From: Sphingomonas lacunae
GTDB lineage: Bacteria > Pseudomonadota > Alphaproteobacteria > Sphingomonadales > Sphingomonadaceae
NCBI RefSeq assembly: GCF_012979535.1
Contig: NZ_CP053015.1
Span: 806,001-870,000 of the forward strand
DNA length: 64,000 nt
Direction: 5' to 3'
Notes under the pieces: model-generated
Told to the model about the DNA's origin: nothing
What the model saw: the letters and a program-made list of their open reading frames with translations, nothing else
Databases searched by the model: none
Part shown: positions 31,699 to 40,367 of the stretch, one piece after another
Layout of the letters: each line of letters starts with the position of its first letter
Numbering within the stretch: the stretch's first letter is position 1
Made by a program: the position numbers and the translations under genes

Positions 31699-33558
31699 AT
31701 GGCCATGACTTTCCCCTCACCCATCCATTTTGACCGCCGTCAGACCATGACAGCCCTGTTGGGCGGCACGGTTCTGGCCGGCATGGGCGGCTTTTCGTCC
31801 CTGGCTTATGCCTCAACCGGCGAGGCGGCGACCCCGGCTGGCACGGCAGCGCGTGCGCTGTATGACCGATTGTTCTGGCAAGGCCTTGAGAACAACCCGG
31901 AAGGCGCCACCTCGCTGGGCCTCGACACCGGAAATCTGGCCCGCCTGCGCGGACGGTTGAGCAGCTCCGCAGCAAGCGACCGCTTCGGTTCGGCCAAGGC
32001 TCTGGTCGATGCCAAGCCGGCCATTGACGCCCTTTCCACCGACGGCATGTCCGCGATCGAGCGCAATCAGCTCGACGTGCTCAAATGGTTCGTCGCCCGG
32101 TCGGAAGAGATTGTCCGCACGCCCTATGGAGGCTTTGACGGCTATCCCATTCCCTATACGCTGACCCAATTGACCGGCAGCTATCAAGGCGTCCCGGATT
32201 TCCTCGACAGCACCCACCCCATTGCCTCCGCCGCTGATGCTGAGGCGGCCTTGCAGCGCATGGCCCAGATGGCAGTGGAAATCGGTAATGAGGTGGATCG
32301 CAGCCGCGCTGAAGCCGCGATGGGCGTGATCCCGCCGTCATTCATCCTGACCAAGACGCTGACCCAGACCCGTGCCCTGCGCGCCCAAAGCGGCGAAGGC
32401 TCCGGCATGGCCGCCAGCCTTGCCCGGCGCACGGCGGCAGCCGGCATCGCCGGCGATTGGGGTGCCCGCGCGGCAGCGCTGGTTGACGGGCCCATTGCCG
32501 CCGCGCTCGACCGCCAGATCGCCCTGCTCGAAGAGTTGATGCCGCGCGCAACCGACGAGGCCGGGGTCAGCCGGCTGCCGGGCGGCATGGAGTTTTACGC
32601 CACCTGCCTGAGGCAGCACACATCAACCACGCTGACGCCGCAAGAGGCGCACCAGCGCGGCCTTGAGGAAGTGGCCGACTATGAAGCGCGGCTTGCCCCC
32701 TTGCTGGCGGCAGCCGGGGTGAATGAAGGCAGCACCGGTGAACGGCTGACCGCGCTGGGCCAGCGGCCCGACCAGCTGTTCCCCAACACCGACGAAGGCC
32801 GCGCCGCCATGCTGGCCTATTGCAACGAGGTGAATGACGCGATGCGCGGCCTGTTGCCGCGCATGTTCAACAATCCGCCTGTGGCGCGGCTGGAGATCCG
32901 CCGGGTGCCGCCAGCCATCGAGCTGGGTGCGCCGCGGGGCTATGCACAACGCGGCAGCCTCGACGGGACACGCCCCGGCGCCTTTTACATCAACCTGCGC
33001 GACACGGCGGTCTGGCCGCGCTTTTCGCTGCCGACCTTTGTCTATCATGAAGGCATTCCGGGCCATGTGTTCCAGGGCGCGGTGCTGCTCGGCACCGATC
33101 TGCCCTTGCTCCACCGCAGCATGGGCATCGCCGCCTATGGCGAGGGCTGGGGCCTCTATGCCGAACAGATTGCCGACGAACTGGGCGTCTATGACAGCAA
33201 CCCGCTCGGCCGGATCGGCTATCTGCAAGCTGCGCTGTACCGGGCGGTGCGCGTTGTCGTCGACACCGGCATGCACGCGCTGGGCTGGAGCAAGGCGCGG
33301 GCGCTGGCCTATATGATCGACAAGAGCGGATTGGCGCCGTCGGCAGCCGAGAATGAGATTGACCGCTACATCGTCTGGCCGGGTCAGGCGACCAGTTACA
33401 AGCTGGGCCACAGCGAGATCGTGCGGGCGCGTCAGGCCGCGCAGGCAACCATGGGCGCCCGCTTTGACATCCGGGGCTTTCATGACATTGTGCTGAAGCA
33501 GGGCTCACAGCCACTTGAACTGCTGGCAAGCAACGTAGCGGCGTGGGCGGCGGGATAA
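31699..33558 (+). CDS. DUF885 family metallohydrolase-like protein, exported
   Basis: 619 residues. The N-terminus FDRRQTMTALLGGTVLAG... ending SSLAYAS looks like a twin-arginine (Tat) signal with cleavage near residue 36. The family motif H-E-G-I-P-G-H (YHEGIPGHVFQGA, about residue 450) resembles a thermolysin-type zinc site, and E-x-x-W-G-LY follows (AYGEGWGLYAEQ). Members are annotated as putative carboxypeptidases, but few are characterised. Periplasmic peptidase is a fair guess. The ribosome binding site is GAGAGA. Bases 31535-31698 in front hold no gene. Confidence 0.9.
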   Translation: MAMTFPSPIHFDRRQTMTALLGGTVLAGMGGFSSLAYASTGEAATPAGTAARALYDRLFWQGLENNPEGATSLGLDTGNLARLRGRLSSSAASDRFGSAKALVDAKPAIDALSTDGMSAIERNQLDVLKWFVARSEEIVRTPYGGFDGYPIPYTLTQLTGSYQGVPDFLDSTHPIASAADAEAALQRMAQMAVEIGNEVDRSRAEAAMGVIPPSFILTKTLTQTRALRAQSGEGSGMAASLARRTAAAGIAGDWGARAAALVDGPIAAALDRQIALLEELMPRATDEAGVSRLPGGMEFYATCLRQHTSTTLTPQEAHQRGLEEVADYEARLAPLLAAAGVNEGSTGERLTALGQRPDQLFPNTDEGRAAMLAYCNEVNDAMRGLLPRMFNNPPVARLEIRRVPPAIELGAPRGYAQRGSLDGTRPGAFYINLRDTAVWPRFSLPTFVYHEGIPGHVFQGAVLLGTDLPLLHRSMGIAAYGEGWGLYAEQIADELGVYDSNPLGRIGYLQAALYRAVRVVVDTGMHALGWSKARALAYMIDKSGLAPSAAENEIDRYIVWPGQATSYKLGHSEIVRARQAAQATMGARFDIRGFHDIVLKQGSQPLELLASNVAAWAAG

Positions 33559-33603
33559 TCGGTCATCGGTTGGCAGGGACGGTGCCCGACTGGTCAAGAC
33601 TGG

Positions 33604-34176
33604 TCAGGCGCCGCCCTGCCAAACCCGGATAGCGTCGATTGGCCAGAGCAGCATCACGACGTTGAGCGTCAGATTGTCGCGGATCATCCACAGGGTGAAA
33701 AGCTCGAACGCGATAGCCAGCGGCACCCAGATTTTCCAGCCAAAGCGGGCGGCAAACAGGAAGCCGGCGATCATCATGCCAATGTCCGACAGCGAATTGA
33801 TCACCGCATCACCGCTGTAGCCGAATGCCATCGTCGCTTCGCGATAGCGGTCAATCACCATCGGCGTGTTTTCGGCAATTTCCCAGGCCGACTCGATCAG
33901 CGTGGCAATGGCGAGGCGGATGCCCAGCGTCAGGTCGAGCGACAGGCGCGGCAGCAACCAGCCGAGCAGCGCAAAGAAGAGGAAGCCGTGGATGATATGG
34001 CTGAAACTGTACCAGTCACTAATTTGCTGGCTGTTTTCTGCGGAATGGACGGCGCCGTGCCATAATTTTATCGTGCCACATGTGCACATCGGCGTGCGGC
34101 CCATGGCGAGCAAAATGGCGGCGGCAGCCAGTGCCACCCCCGCAACGATCAGCCATTCACGGCGCACAATCCCCAT
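33604..34176 (-). CDS. UPF0314 (DUF2585) membrane protein
   Basis: 190 residues with about five hydrophobic segments. The conserved family core is visible: GRTPMCTCGTIKLWHG, SFSHIIHGFLFFALLGW, ESAWEIAENTPMVIDRYR and DAVINSLSDI. The function is unknown; the family is almost confined to alphaproteobacteria. I chose the ATG at 34174-34176, at the first membrane segment; an earlier ATG at 34221 would overlap the start of gmk on the other strand. It is divergent from gmk. Confidence 0.88.
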   Translation of the reverse strand: MGIVRREWLIVAGVALAAAAILLAMGRTPMCTCGTIKLWHGAVHSAENSQQISDWYSFSHIIHGFLFFALLGWLLPRLSLDLTLGIRLAIATLIESAWEIAENTPMVIDRYREATMAFGYSGDAVINSLSDIGMMIAGFLFAARFGWKIWVPLAIAFELFTLWMIRDNLTLNVVMLLWPIDAIRVWQGGA

Positions 34177-34219
34177 CGACACTGATTGACGCGAAAGCGA
34201 GAGCGTTGCAAGAGCGGCC

Positions 34220-34888
34220 ATGGCCGCATCGATCGCTCCCGACCATCCCAATCATTTCAAGCGCAGGGGAATCCTGTTCGTCGTCTCGTCGCCGTCCGGC
34301 GCGGGAAAATCGACGATTTCGCGCCGCCTGCTCGATGGTGACAAGGAACTGACCATGTCAGTGTCTGCCACCACCCGCGCGCCGCGACCCGGCGAGGTGG
34401 ACGGCAAGGACTATCATTTCGTTGCCCTTGAGCAGTTCCGCGAGATGGTTGCCAATCATGAGTTCCTCGAATGGGCCCATGTGTTCGGCAACCGTTACGG
34501 CACGCCGCGCGCAGCGGTCGAGGAAGCACTGGCATCGGGTCGCGATGTCTTGTTCGACATTGACTGGCAGGGCGCCCAGCAACTGTACCAGCGCGCCGGT
34601 GGCGATGTCGTCCGCGTGTTCATTTTCCCGCCGTCGATGGCCGAACTGGAGCGTCGCTTGCGCGCGCGGGCGACCGACAGCGAAGAGGTGATCCAGGGAC
34701 GGATGAGCCGGGCAGCGGCGGAAATCAGCCACTGGGACGGCTATGACTATGTGCTGGTCAATGACGATGTTGACCGCTGTTACGAGGATGTGAAGACTAT
34801 CCTCGCCGCCGAACGGCTGAAGCGCAGCCGTCAGACCGGGCTGATCGGCTATGTCAGGAAGCTGATGACCGAGGGGTCGGGCGACTGA
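34220..34888 (+). CDS. gmk: Guanylate kinase
   Basis: 222 residues. It phosphorylates GMP to GDP. The P-loop is SSPSGAGKSTISR, the GMP-binding region is SATTRAPRPGEVDGKDYHF and the core DIDWQGAQQL is typical. The protein is cytoplasmic. Its 5' end is only 43 bp from the divergent UPF0314 gene. It meets the thioesterase gene tail to tail with eight bases between stops. Confidence 0.96.
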   Translation: MAASIAPDHPNHFKRRGILFVVSSPSGAGKSTISRRLLDGDKELTMSVSATTRAPRPGEVDGKDYHFVALEQFREMVANHEFLEWAHVFGNRYGTPRAAVEEALASGRDVLFDIDWQGAQQLYQRAGGDVVRVFIFPPSMAELERRLRARATDSEEVIQGRMSRAAAEISHWDGYDYVLVNDDVDRCYEDVKTILAAERLKRSRQTGLIGYVRKLMTEGSGD

Positions 34889-34900
34889 GCCTGCGCTCAG
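34885..34900. terminator. Small hairpin across two convergent stop codons
   Basis: CTGAGC-CTGC-GCTCAG, a 6-bp stem covering the gmk stop (34886-34888) and the thioesterase stop (34897-34899). It has no T-tract, so it is a weak terminator candidate, but it is the only hairpin between these convergent genes. Confidence 0.35.
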
Positions 34901-35337
34901 CCGCCGGAGTGAACCATCATCTTTTCCAGCCCCTCGCGCAATTCGCTGCGCAGCGGCTTGGCCTGATTGTCGGTGCGGGCGACAACCACCGTGTCGCAGG
35001 TGGCGATGCAGTGGCCATTCTGGAACATGCCCTGAAGGATGGTCCAGCTTGACGTGCCGATATGGCCGATGCCCGACGCCAGCGTGACGGGATCGGGAAA
35101 ATTCCCTTCCGCCAGATAGTTGATCGTCACCGCCGCGACCATCGTGCGCTCGTTCGCCGGGCGGTCGGCCCAGACCCGGACCTCCCGGTTGAGCATCACC
35201 CGCGCGCTTTCGAACAGGGCGGCAAAGGCCACATTGTTGAGGTGGCCGTTGACGTCCATGTCCTGAAAACGGGTCTGGATGTCGAGATGAACGGGGTAGC
35301 TGCCGGGGTTGAGCCGCCAGGCTTCGGGCTTGGCCAT
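34897..35337 (-). CDS. Hotdog-fold acyl-CoA thioesterase (4HBT family)
   Basis: 146 residues. The family signature is RFQDMDVNGHLNNVAFAALF, with Asp near residue 31 in the active-site position, and VVVARTDNQAKPL closes the fold. It hydrolyses acyl-CoA thioesters. I chose the ATG at 35335-35337, five bases after the DUF1993 gene, which gives a full-length family member. The position at the end of the third acyl-CoA unit fits release of free acids from overflow acyl-CoAs, which is inference. Confidence 0.87.
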   Translation of the reverse strand: MAKPEAWRLNPGSYPVHLDIQTRFQDMDVNGHLNNVAFAALFESARVMLNREVRVWADRPANERTMVAAVTINYLAEGNFPDPVTLASGIGHIGTSSWTILQGMFQNGHCIATCDTVVVARTDNQAKPLRSELREGLEKMMVHSGG

Positions 35338-35342
35338 GCCGG

Positions 35343-35855
35343 TCAGAGTCCCGTGGGGAAGAGGTCGGCCTTGCCAATGGCAACACCGCGCATCCGCAGG
35401 ATGGCGTAGGCAATCGACAAATGGAAATGGATGTTGGTGGTGGCAAAGCCCGTCACCCACTGGCCGATCGGCAGGGTCGGTTCCATCACGTTACCCAGCT
35501 TGATGGTGGCGGGGACATCTTCACGACCGGCAAACTGCTCCGGGGTCAGCGTGGCGAGAAAGGCCTTGGCATCGCTGATCGCCGCCTGAAAACCGGCGAC
35601 ATCCAGGTCTTCGGGCAGGGCAGCCGGCACGTCGACACCGGCGGCTCGGGCAGTGTAGCTTTTCGAGAAATTGATCACCATCGACAGCTGAAACGACAGC
35701 GGCAGCATGTCATCGGCCAGCTTCCAGCCAAGGAAATCAGCGTCCGAAACGCCCTGTGCGGCGGCATGGGCAGCACCCTTTGCAAGGATGTTGGCGGTGG
35801 CGTCGAGCGCCTTGTCGTACATGCCGACGAAGCTGAAGAAGCTGATGGGGGTCAA
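35343..35855 (-). CDS. DUF1993 family protein with TTG start
   Basis: 170 residues. The first helix YDKALDATANILAKGAAHA, DMLPLSFQLSMVINFS and the ending FHLSIAYAILRMRGV match the DUF1993 (DinB-like four-helix) family, of unknown function. The only start consistent with a ribosome binding site is TTG at 35853-35855, seven bases after AGGAGAG. An earlier ATG start would cross the terminator hairpin at 35882-35911 and reach the preceding SDR gene. A metal or small-ligand binding role is possible, by resemblance to DinB/YfiT folds. Confidence 0.85.
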   Translation of the reverse strand: MTPISFFSFVGMYDKALDATANILAKGAAHAAAQGVSDADFLGWKLADDMLPLSFQLSMVINFSKSYTARAAGVDVPAALPEDLDVAGFQAAISDAKAFLATLTPEQFAGREDVPATIKLGNVMEPTLPIGQWVTGFATTNIHFHLSIAYAILRMRGVAIGKADLFPTGL

Positions 35856-35872
35856 GGTTTCTCTCCTATTTG

Positions 35873-35911
35873 AAAGGCAAAGGGCGGCGGCGCAGGATCG
35901 CACCGCCGCCC
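35873..35911 (-). terminator. Intrinsic terminator behind the beta-oxidation genes
   Basis: On the minus strand GGGCGGCGG pairs with CCGCCGCCC (9 bp, 12-base loop) and is followed by TTTGCCTTTC. It lies 22 bp after the SDR stop at 35933, and its T-tract is next to the ribosome binding site of the DUF1993 gene. Partial read-through could set the ratio between the two halves of the operon. Confidence 0.7.
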
Positions 35912-35932
35912 CTATGTCTCGAGGCTGATCGA

Positions 35933-36715
35933 TCAGCGCGGCGTCATGCGGATGCCGCCGTCGAGGCGGACATCTTCGCCGTTGAAATAGCCATTCTCGA
36001 TCATGCACATGGCGAGGTTGGCATATTCCACCGGATTGCCAAGGCGCTTTGGATTGAGCACCGAGGCGCCCAGCGCGTCACGGACATTCTGCGGGGCACC
36101 GGCGAGCAGCGGGGTGTCAAAGATGCCGGGCAGGATGGTGTTGACGCGGATATTCTCGCTGGCGAGGTCACGCGCGATCGGCAGGGTCATACCGACAACC
36201 CCGCCCTTGGACGCCGAATAGGCCGCCTGGCCCATCTGGCCGTCTTCGGCAGCAACCGAAGCGGTGTTGACGATAGCGCCACGGTCGCCATCGGCCTGCG
36301 GTTCGAGCGTCATCATGCCGGCCGCCGACTTGGCGATGCAGCGGAAGGTGCCGACCAGGTTGATCTGGATGATCCAGTTGAAGGCATCGAGCGGGAAATG
36401 CTTGATGCTGCCGTCTTCCTTGGAACGGCTGGCGGTCTTGATCGCGTTGCCGGTGCCGGCGCAGTTGACGAGGATACGTTCCTGGCCATGCGCTTCACGG
36501 GCCTTGGCAAAAGCGGCGTCGACCGAGGCATCGTCGGTGACATTGCACTCGCAGAAGATGCCGCCGATTTCGGCAGCGACGGCGAGGCCCTTTTCTTCCT
36601 GAAGGTCGAACAGGGCCACCTTGACACCCTTGGCGGCAAGGGCGCGGGCGGTTGCGGCACCAAGGCCGGAGGCACCACCGGTGACAACGGCGGCAACAGA
36701 GGAATCGAGAATCAT
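35933..36715 (-). CDS. 3-hydroxyacyl-CoA dehydrogenase, SDR type (HSD10-like)
   Basis: 260 residues. The SDR motifs are TGGASGLG near residue 13, NCAGTGNA and YSASKGG. The arrangement FDLQEEKG, NVTDDASV and SIKHFPLDAFNWIIQINL matches the type II 3-hydroxyacyl-CoA dehydrogenase (HSD17B10) group, which acts on branched and straight short-chain acyl-CoAs and is part of isoleucine breakdown. The ATG at 36713-36715 follows GGAGACC. It is downstream of a thiolase and a dehydrogenase, giving an almost complete beta-oxidation set. Confidence 0.92.
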   Translation of the reverse strand: MILDSSVAAVVTGGASGLGAATARALAAKGVKVALFDLQEEKGLAVAAEIGGIFCECNVTDDASVDAAFAKAREAHGQERILVNCAGTGNAIKTASRSKEDGSIKHFPLDAFNWIIQINLVGTFRCIAKSAAGMMTLEPQADGDRGAIVNTASVAAEDGQMGQAAYSASKGGVVGMTLPIARDLASENIRVNTILPGIFDTPLLAGAPQNVRDALGASVLNPKRLGNPVEYANLAMCMIENGYFNGEDVRLDGGIRMTPR

Positions 36716-36740
36716 ATGTTGGTCTCCAAAGGGAAGGGGA

Positions 36741-37913
36741 TCAGAGGCGTTCGACGATGGTGACGTTGGCGACACCGCCGCCTTCGCACATCGTCTGCAG
36801 GCCGTACTTGCCGCCACGCGCCTTGAGCGCGTTGAGCAGGGTGGCCATCAGCTTGGTGCCCGAGGCGCCAAGCGGGTGACCAAGCGCGATGGCGCCGCCA
36901 TGGACGTTCAGCTTTTCCGGATCAGCGCCGGTGTGCTTGAGCCAGGCCATCGGCACCGAAGCGAAGGCTTCGTTGACTTCATACAGGTCGATGTCACCAA
37001 TCTTCATGCCGGCGCGCTGCAGCGCACGGTCGGTGGCGAACAGCGGCTCTTCGAGCATGATCACCGGGTCACCGGCGGTGACGGTCAGCGAGTGGATGCG
37101 GGCGATCGGCGTCAGGCCATGATCCTTGAGCGCCTGTTCCGAGACGATCAGCGCGGCCGAGGCACCATCACAGATCTGCGATGAGGTCGCGGCGGTCAGT
37201 GCGCCGCCTTCGGACAGGAGCTTGACCCCGGCAATGCCTTCAAGCGTCGCGTCCATGCGCACGCCTTCGTCGATGCGGTGGATCTGCTTGCCTTCGGGGG
37301 TTTCGATTTCGATGCCGACAATCTCATTGTCGAACAGGCCGGCTTCGATCGCCGCCTTGGCATTGATGTGGCTCTTGAGCGCGAAGCGGTCGAGATCATC
37401 CTTGGTGAAGCCATGCTTCTTGACGATCATTTCCGCGCCCATGAACTGCGACCAGGCGATGCCCGGATAGCGTTCCTCCAGACCCGGCGACTTATAGTTG
37501 CCGAGGCCTTCCTTCATGTGGAACATCGCGGTCGAGCCCATCGGCACGCGGGTCATGCTTTCAACACCGGCGGCGATGACCATGTCCTGCGTGCCCGACA
37601 TGACGGCCTGGGCAGCGAACTGGATCGCCTGCTGCGAAGAGCCGCACTGGCGGTCGATGGTGACGGCCGGGACGCTTTCACCCAGATGCTTGGTGGCGAG
37701 CACGGCATTGCGGCCGACCTGCATGGCCTGCTGGCCACCCTGGCCAACGCAGCCCATGATCACATCCTCGACCTTCTTGCCGTCGATGCCGGTGCGCTCG
37801 ACAATGGCGTCGAGTGTGGCGGCGGCGAGGTCAACCGGGTGGACACCGGCAAGGCGGCCATTGCGTTTGCCGCCGGCGGTGCGGACGGCATCAACGATAT
37901 AAGCGGTAGGCAT
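36741..37913 (-). CDS. Acetyl-CoA C-acyltransferase (thiolase)
   Basis: 390-residue thiolase that splits 3-ketoacyl-CoA. The nucleophilic Cys is in TIDRQCGSSQQAIQ near residue 90. The His motif NEAFASVPMAW and VHGGAIALGHPLGASG follow. The C-terminal CEGGGVANVTIVE holds the second catalytic Cys. It lies 25 bp from both neighbours on the same strand. Chain-length preference is not clear; it is closer to FadA-type enzymes than to biosynthetic PhaA. Confidence 0.95.
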   Translation of the reverse strand: MPTAYIVDAVRTAGGKRNGRLAGVHPVDLAAATLDAIVERTGIDGKKVEDVIMGCVGQGGQQAMQVGRNAVLATKHLGESVPAVTIDRQCGSSQQAIQFAAQAVMSGTQDMVIAAGVESMTRVPMGSTAMFHMKEGLGNYKSPGLEERYPGIAWSQFMGAEMIVKKHGFTKDDLDRFALKSHINAKAAIEAGLFDNEIVGIEIETPEGKQIHRIDEGVRMDATLEGIAGVKLLSEGGALTAATSSQICDGASAALIVSEQALKDHGLTPIARIHSLTVTAGDPVIMLEEPLFATDRALQRAGMKIGDIDLYEVNEAFASVPMAWLKHTGADPEKLNVHGGAIALGHPLGASGTKLMATLLNALKARGGKYGLQTMCEGGGVANVTIVERL

Positions 37914-37938
37914 AGGGAATTCCTCTCTGCGATCAGCC

Positions 37939-39093
37939 TCAGAGCTTGCGGCCGATCAGTTCCTTCATGATTTCATTGGTGCCGCCGAAAATGCGGGTGA
38001 CGCGCGCGGCGCGCCAGGCACGGGCGATGGGATATTCGTTCATGTACCCTGCGCCGCCATGCAGCTGCAGGCACTTGTCCATCACTTCCCACTGCAGTTC
38101 AGTGTGCCACAGCTTGGCCGCGGCGCCTTCTTCTGCGGTCAGCTCCTTCTTGAGCAGGCGGGTCAGTGCCCAATCGAGGTGGGCCCAGCCGACCTGCAGC
38201 TTGGACTTGAGGTCAGCCAGAACAAAGCGGCTGTTCTGGAAATCGAGCACCGGCTTGCCGAACGCCTTGCGGTCACGGGTGAATTCAACCGTGTCGTCAA
38301 AGGCGCGCTGGGCCGAAGCCTGCGCCGAGACGGCGATCGACAGGCGTTCTTGCGGCAGTTCGCTCATCAGATAGATGAAGCCCTTGCCCTCTTCACCAAG
38401 GCAATTGGTGATCGGCACGCGGACATCGTTGAAGAAGAGTTCCGACGTGTCGGCTTCGTCCTGACCAATCTTGTCGAGGTTGCGGCCGCGCTGGAAACCT
38501 TCGCGGTCGGCTTCGACGAGGACGATCGAAACGCCCTTCCACGCCGGCTGCACTTCGGTGTCGGTCTTGCAGCAGACGAGGATCAGGTCGGCATTCTGGC
38601 CGTTGGTGATGTAGGTCTTGCTGCCGTTGATGACATAATGGTTGCCATCCTTCTTGGCGGTGGTGCGCATCCCTTGAAGGTCCGAGCCGGTGCCCGGTTC
38701 GGTCATGGCGATAGCGGTGATCACCTCACCCGCCACCATCTTGGGCAGCCAGTGCTTCTTCTGCTCTTCCGAGCCATAGGAGACGATATAGTTGGTGACG
38801 ATGTCCGACTGCAGCGAGAAGCCCGTCGTGGCGCGGCCATAATAGGCGCTCTCTTCATCGACGATGGCGTTGTAGCCAAAATCGAGGCCAAGACCGCCAT
38901 ATTCCTCCGGCACGGTCGGGCACAACATGCCCAGCGCGCCCGCCTTGGGCCAGATATCCTTGGGGACGATGCCTTCGTCGGCCCATTTCGCGGCGTTGGG
39001 GGCGACTTCGGCTTCGAGGAACTGGCGAACCGTGCGACGGAACGCTTCATGATCCTCGGAATAAGCAGAGCGGGAAATATTATCGAGCGACAT
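37939..39093 (-). CDS. Acyl-CoA dehydrogenase (long-chain type)
   Basis: 384 residues. The substrate/FAD loop is ITAIAMTEPGTGSDLQGMR, the beta-domain KTYITNGQNADLILV, and the C-terminal block FGGTNEIMKELIGRKL is complete. GRNLDKIGQDEADTSELFF resembles the LCAD/FadE13 group. The ATG at 39091-39093 follows a CAGGAGAG ribosome binding site. It is the first gene of a unit with thiolase and HSD10-like dehydrogenase, preceded by operator-like site C. Confidence 0.94.
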   Translation of the reverse strand: MSLDNISRSAYSEDHEAFRRTVRQFLEAEVAPNAAKWADEGIVPKDIWPKAGALGMLCPTVPEEYGGLGLDFGYNAIVDEESAYYGRATTGFSLQSDIVTNYIVSYGSEEQKKHWLPKMVAGEVITAIAMTEPGTGSDLQGMRTTAKKDGNHYVINGSKTYITNGQNADLILVCCKTDTEVQPAWKGVSIVLVEADREGFQRGRNLDKIGQDEADTSELFFNDVRVPITNCLGEEGKGFIYLMSELPQERLSIAVSAQASAQRAFDDTVEFTRDRKAFGKPVLDFQNSRFVLADLKSKLQVGWAHLDWALTRLLKKELTAEEGAAAKLWHTELQWEVMDKCLQLHGGAGYMNEYPIARAWRAARVTRIFGGTNEIMKELIGRKL

Positions 39094-39167
39094 GGGCTTC
39101 TCTCTCCTGGGGCAGAATCCGGTCGGCAGGGCCAAAAGCCCACCTGTAACCCAGACCAAAGCTTACG

Positions 39168-39183
39168 TTTACGTTTCCGTCAA
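39168..39183 (-). promoter_or_regulatory. Operator-like site C (TTGACGGAAACGTAAA)
   Basis: On the minus strand, TTGACGGAAACGTAAA, 74 bp before the long-chain-type dehydrogenase start. It is followed by a further CGTAAG half-site (39163-39167), giving a triple repeat of the ACGTAA-type half. Matches sites A and B. It lies in the 173-bp interval shared with the divergent SMP-30 gene, so it might also act on that gene. Confidence 0.65.
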
Positions 39184-39266
39184 GTAGTGAGTCGTGGCAG
39201 TTGGACCAGGCCGATATTCGTATGCGTCGGGAGGACATTCCAGTCCACTCGCGCTATGGCCCGAAC

Positions 39267-40289
39267 ATGATCAATTTGGCCAAGCTGACCGAGACACCGA
39301 CCCTGCTGATCGACGCCCGCTGCTCGCTTGGCGAGGGGCCGCGCTGGCATCGCCAAGAACGCCGCCTCTATTGGGTGGACATTGACCGGAAGCTTTTGCT
39401 GCGCTGGGACGCTGCCAGCGGGGCTGTGGAACAGCGGCAGTTTGACGCACCGGTGGCCTGTTTCGCCTTTCGCAGGGACGGCGGGCTGGTGCTGGGCATG
39501 AAGGATGGCTGTGCGCTGATCGATGGGTGGGACGCACCAGTCGTGCCGTTCGGCCCGCAGGTGCTGGCGGGCAAGCCGCGCCACCGGATGAATGATGGCC
39601 GCACCGACCCCGCCGGGCGTTTCTGGGTCGGCAGCCTTAATGGCGCCAAGGATGTTGAGGATGCCACGCTCTATCGTCTGGACGCCAACGGCACTCTCAC
39701 CGCCATCGAAAGCGGCATGACCACCTGCAACGGGGCAGCGTTCTTTGCTGGCCTTTCCCGTTCGCAAGCGAACGCGGCGGATTTCACTGGCCTTTCCCGT
39801 TCGCAAGCGAACGCGGCGGATTTCACTGGCCTTTCCCGTTCGCAAGCGAACGCGGCGGAGAACATCAACTGGCGTTTTTGCCACAGCGATACGCCGAGCC
39901 ATGCGGTGCGCGCCTATGATGTCGATCCGGCCAGCGGCGCCCTCTCCAACCGGCGCATCCTCCACCAGTTCGAGCGCGGAGTCGGCCCGGGCCTCGGCCG
40001 CCCCGATGGCGGCAGCTTCGACGCCGAAGGTTGTTACTGGGTGGCGATGTTCGACGGCTGGCGGGTGGTGCGCCTGTCACCGAAGGGTGAGGTTTTGCGG
40101 ATCGTCGAGTTGCCGGTGCAGCGCCCGACGATGATCGCCTTTGGCGGCGATGATGGCCGCACCGCATTCGTCACCAGCGCGACAACGGGGCTGGACGAGG
40201 CGGCGCTGGCGGCACAACCGGGAGCCGGCGGGGTATTTGCGTTCCGGGTTGAAGCGCCAGGCATGGACGAGAATGCCTTCGGAGGGTGA
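39267..40289 (+). CDS. SMP-30/gluconolactonase family protein with internal repeat
   Basis: 340-residue six-bladed beta-propeller lactonase, likely opening sugar lactones. The metal-binding Glu is in SLGEGPRWH, the Asn in TTCNGAAF and the Asp in RPDGGSFD. Between the Asn strand and FCHSDTPSHAVRAYDVDP, where the family has a short turn (typically SPDGRT), this protein carries GLSRSQANAADFT in 2.8 copies. The gene remains open. The start is uncertain: ATG at 39267 gives TPTLLIDARCSLGEGP near the N-terminus, but the ribosome binding site is poor. It is divergent from the third acyl-CoA unit. Whether the insert affects activity is unknown. Confidence 0.88.
   Translation: MINLAKLTETPTLLIDARCSLGEGPRWHRQERRLYWVDIDRKLLLRWDAASGAVEQRQFDAPVACFAFRRDGGLVLGMKDGCALIDGWDAPVVPFGPQVLAGKPRHRMNDGRTDPAGRFWVGSLNGAKDVEDATLYRLDANGTLTAIESGMTTCNGAAFFAGLSRSQANAADFTGLSRSQANAADFTGLSRSQANAAENINWRFCHSDTPSHAVRAYDVDPASGALSNRRILHQFERGVGPGLGRPDGGSFDAEGCYWVAMFDGWRVVRLSPKGEVLRIVELPVQRPTMIAFGGDDGRTAFVTSATTGLDEAALAAQPGAGGVFAFRVEAPGMDENAFGG
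39750..39859 (+). repeat. In-frame tandem repeat of a palindrome-bearing 39-bp unit
   Basis: Units at 39750-39788 and 39789-39827 are identical; a third copy of 32 bp runs to 39859. Each unit contains the palindrome CGTTCGC-AA-GCGAACG, a 7-bp stem. As the unit is 39 bp the frame is kept and each copy adds 13 residues (GLSRSQANAADFT). The tract lies inside the SMP-30 gene. The combination recalls palindromic elements that spread into reading frames (as in Rickettsia), later expanded by slippage or unequal exchange. I see no other copy in the window. Confidence 0.9.
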
Positions 40290-40367
40290 GGCCATCTGAT
40301 TTCCGTTGCAACCACCCGAGAGACTGTCCTATCCTGCCAATACAGGATTTGAGAGGAACTCCCCCCT

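Noticed and set aside
39750..39859. CRISPR array
   Set aside because: The 39-bp repeats are directly adjacent with no spacers and are translated in frame.
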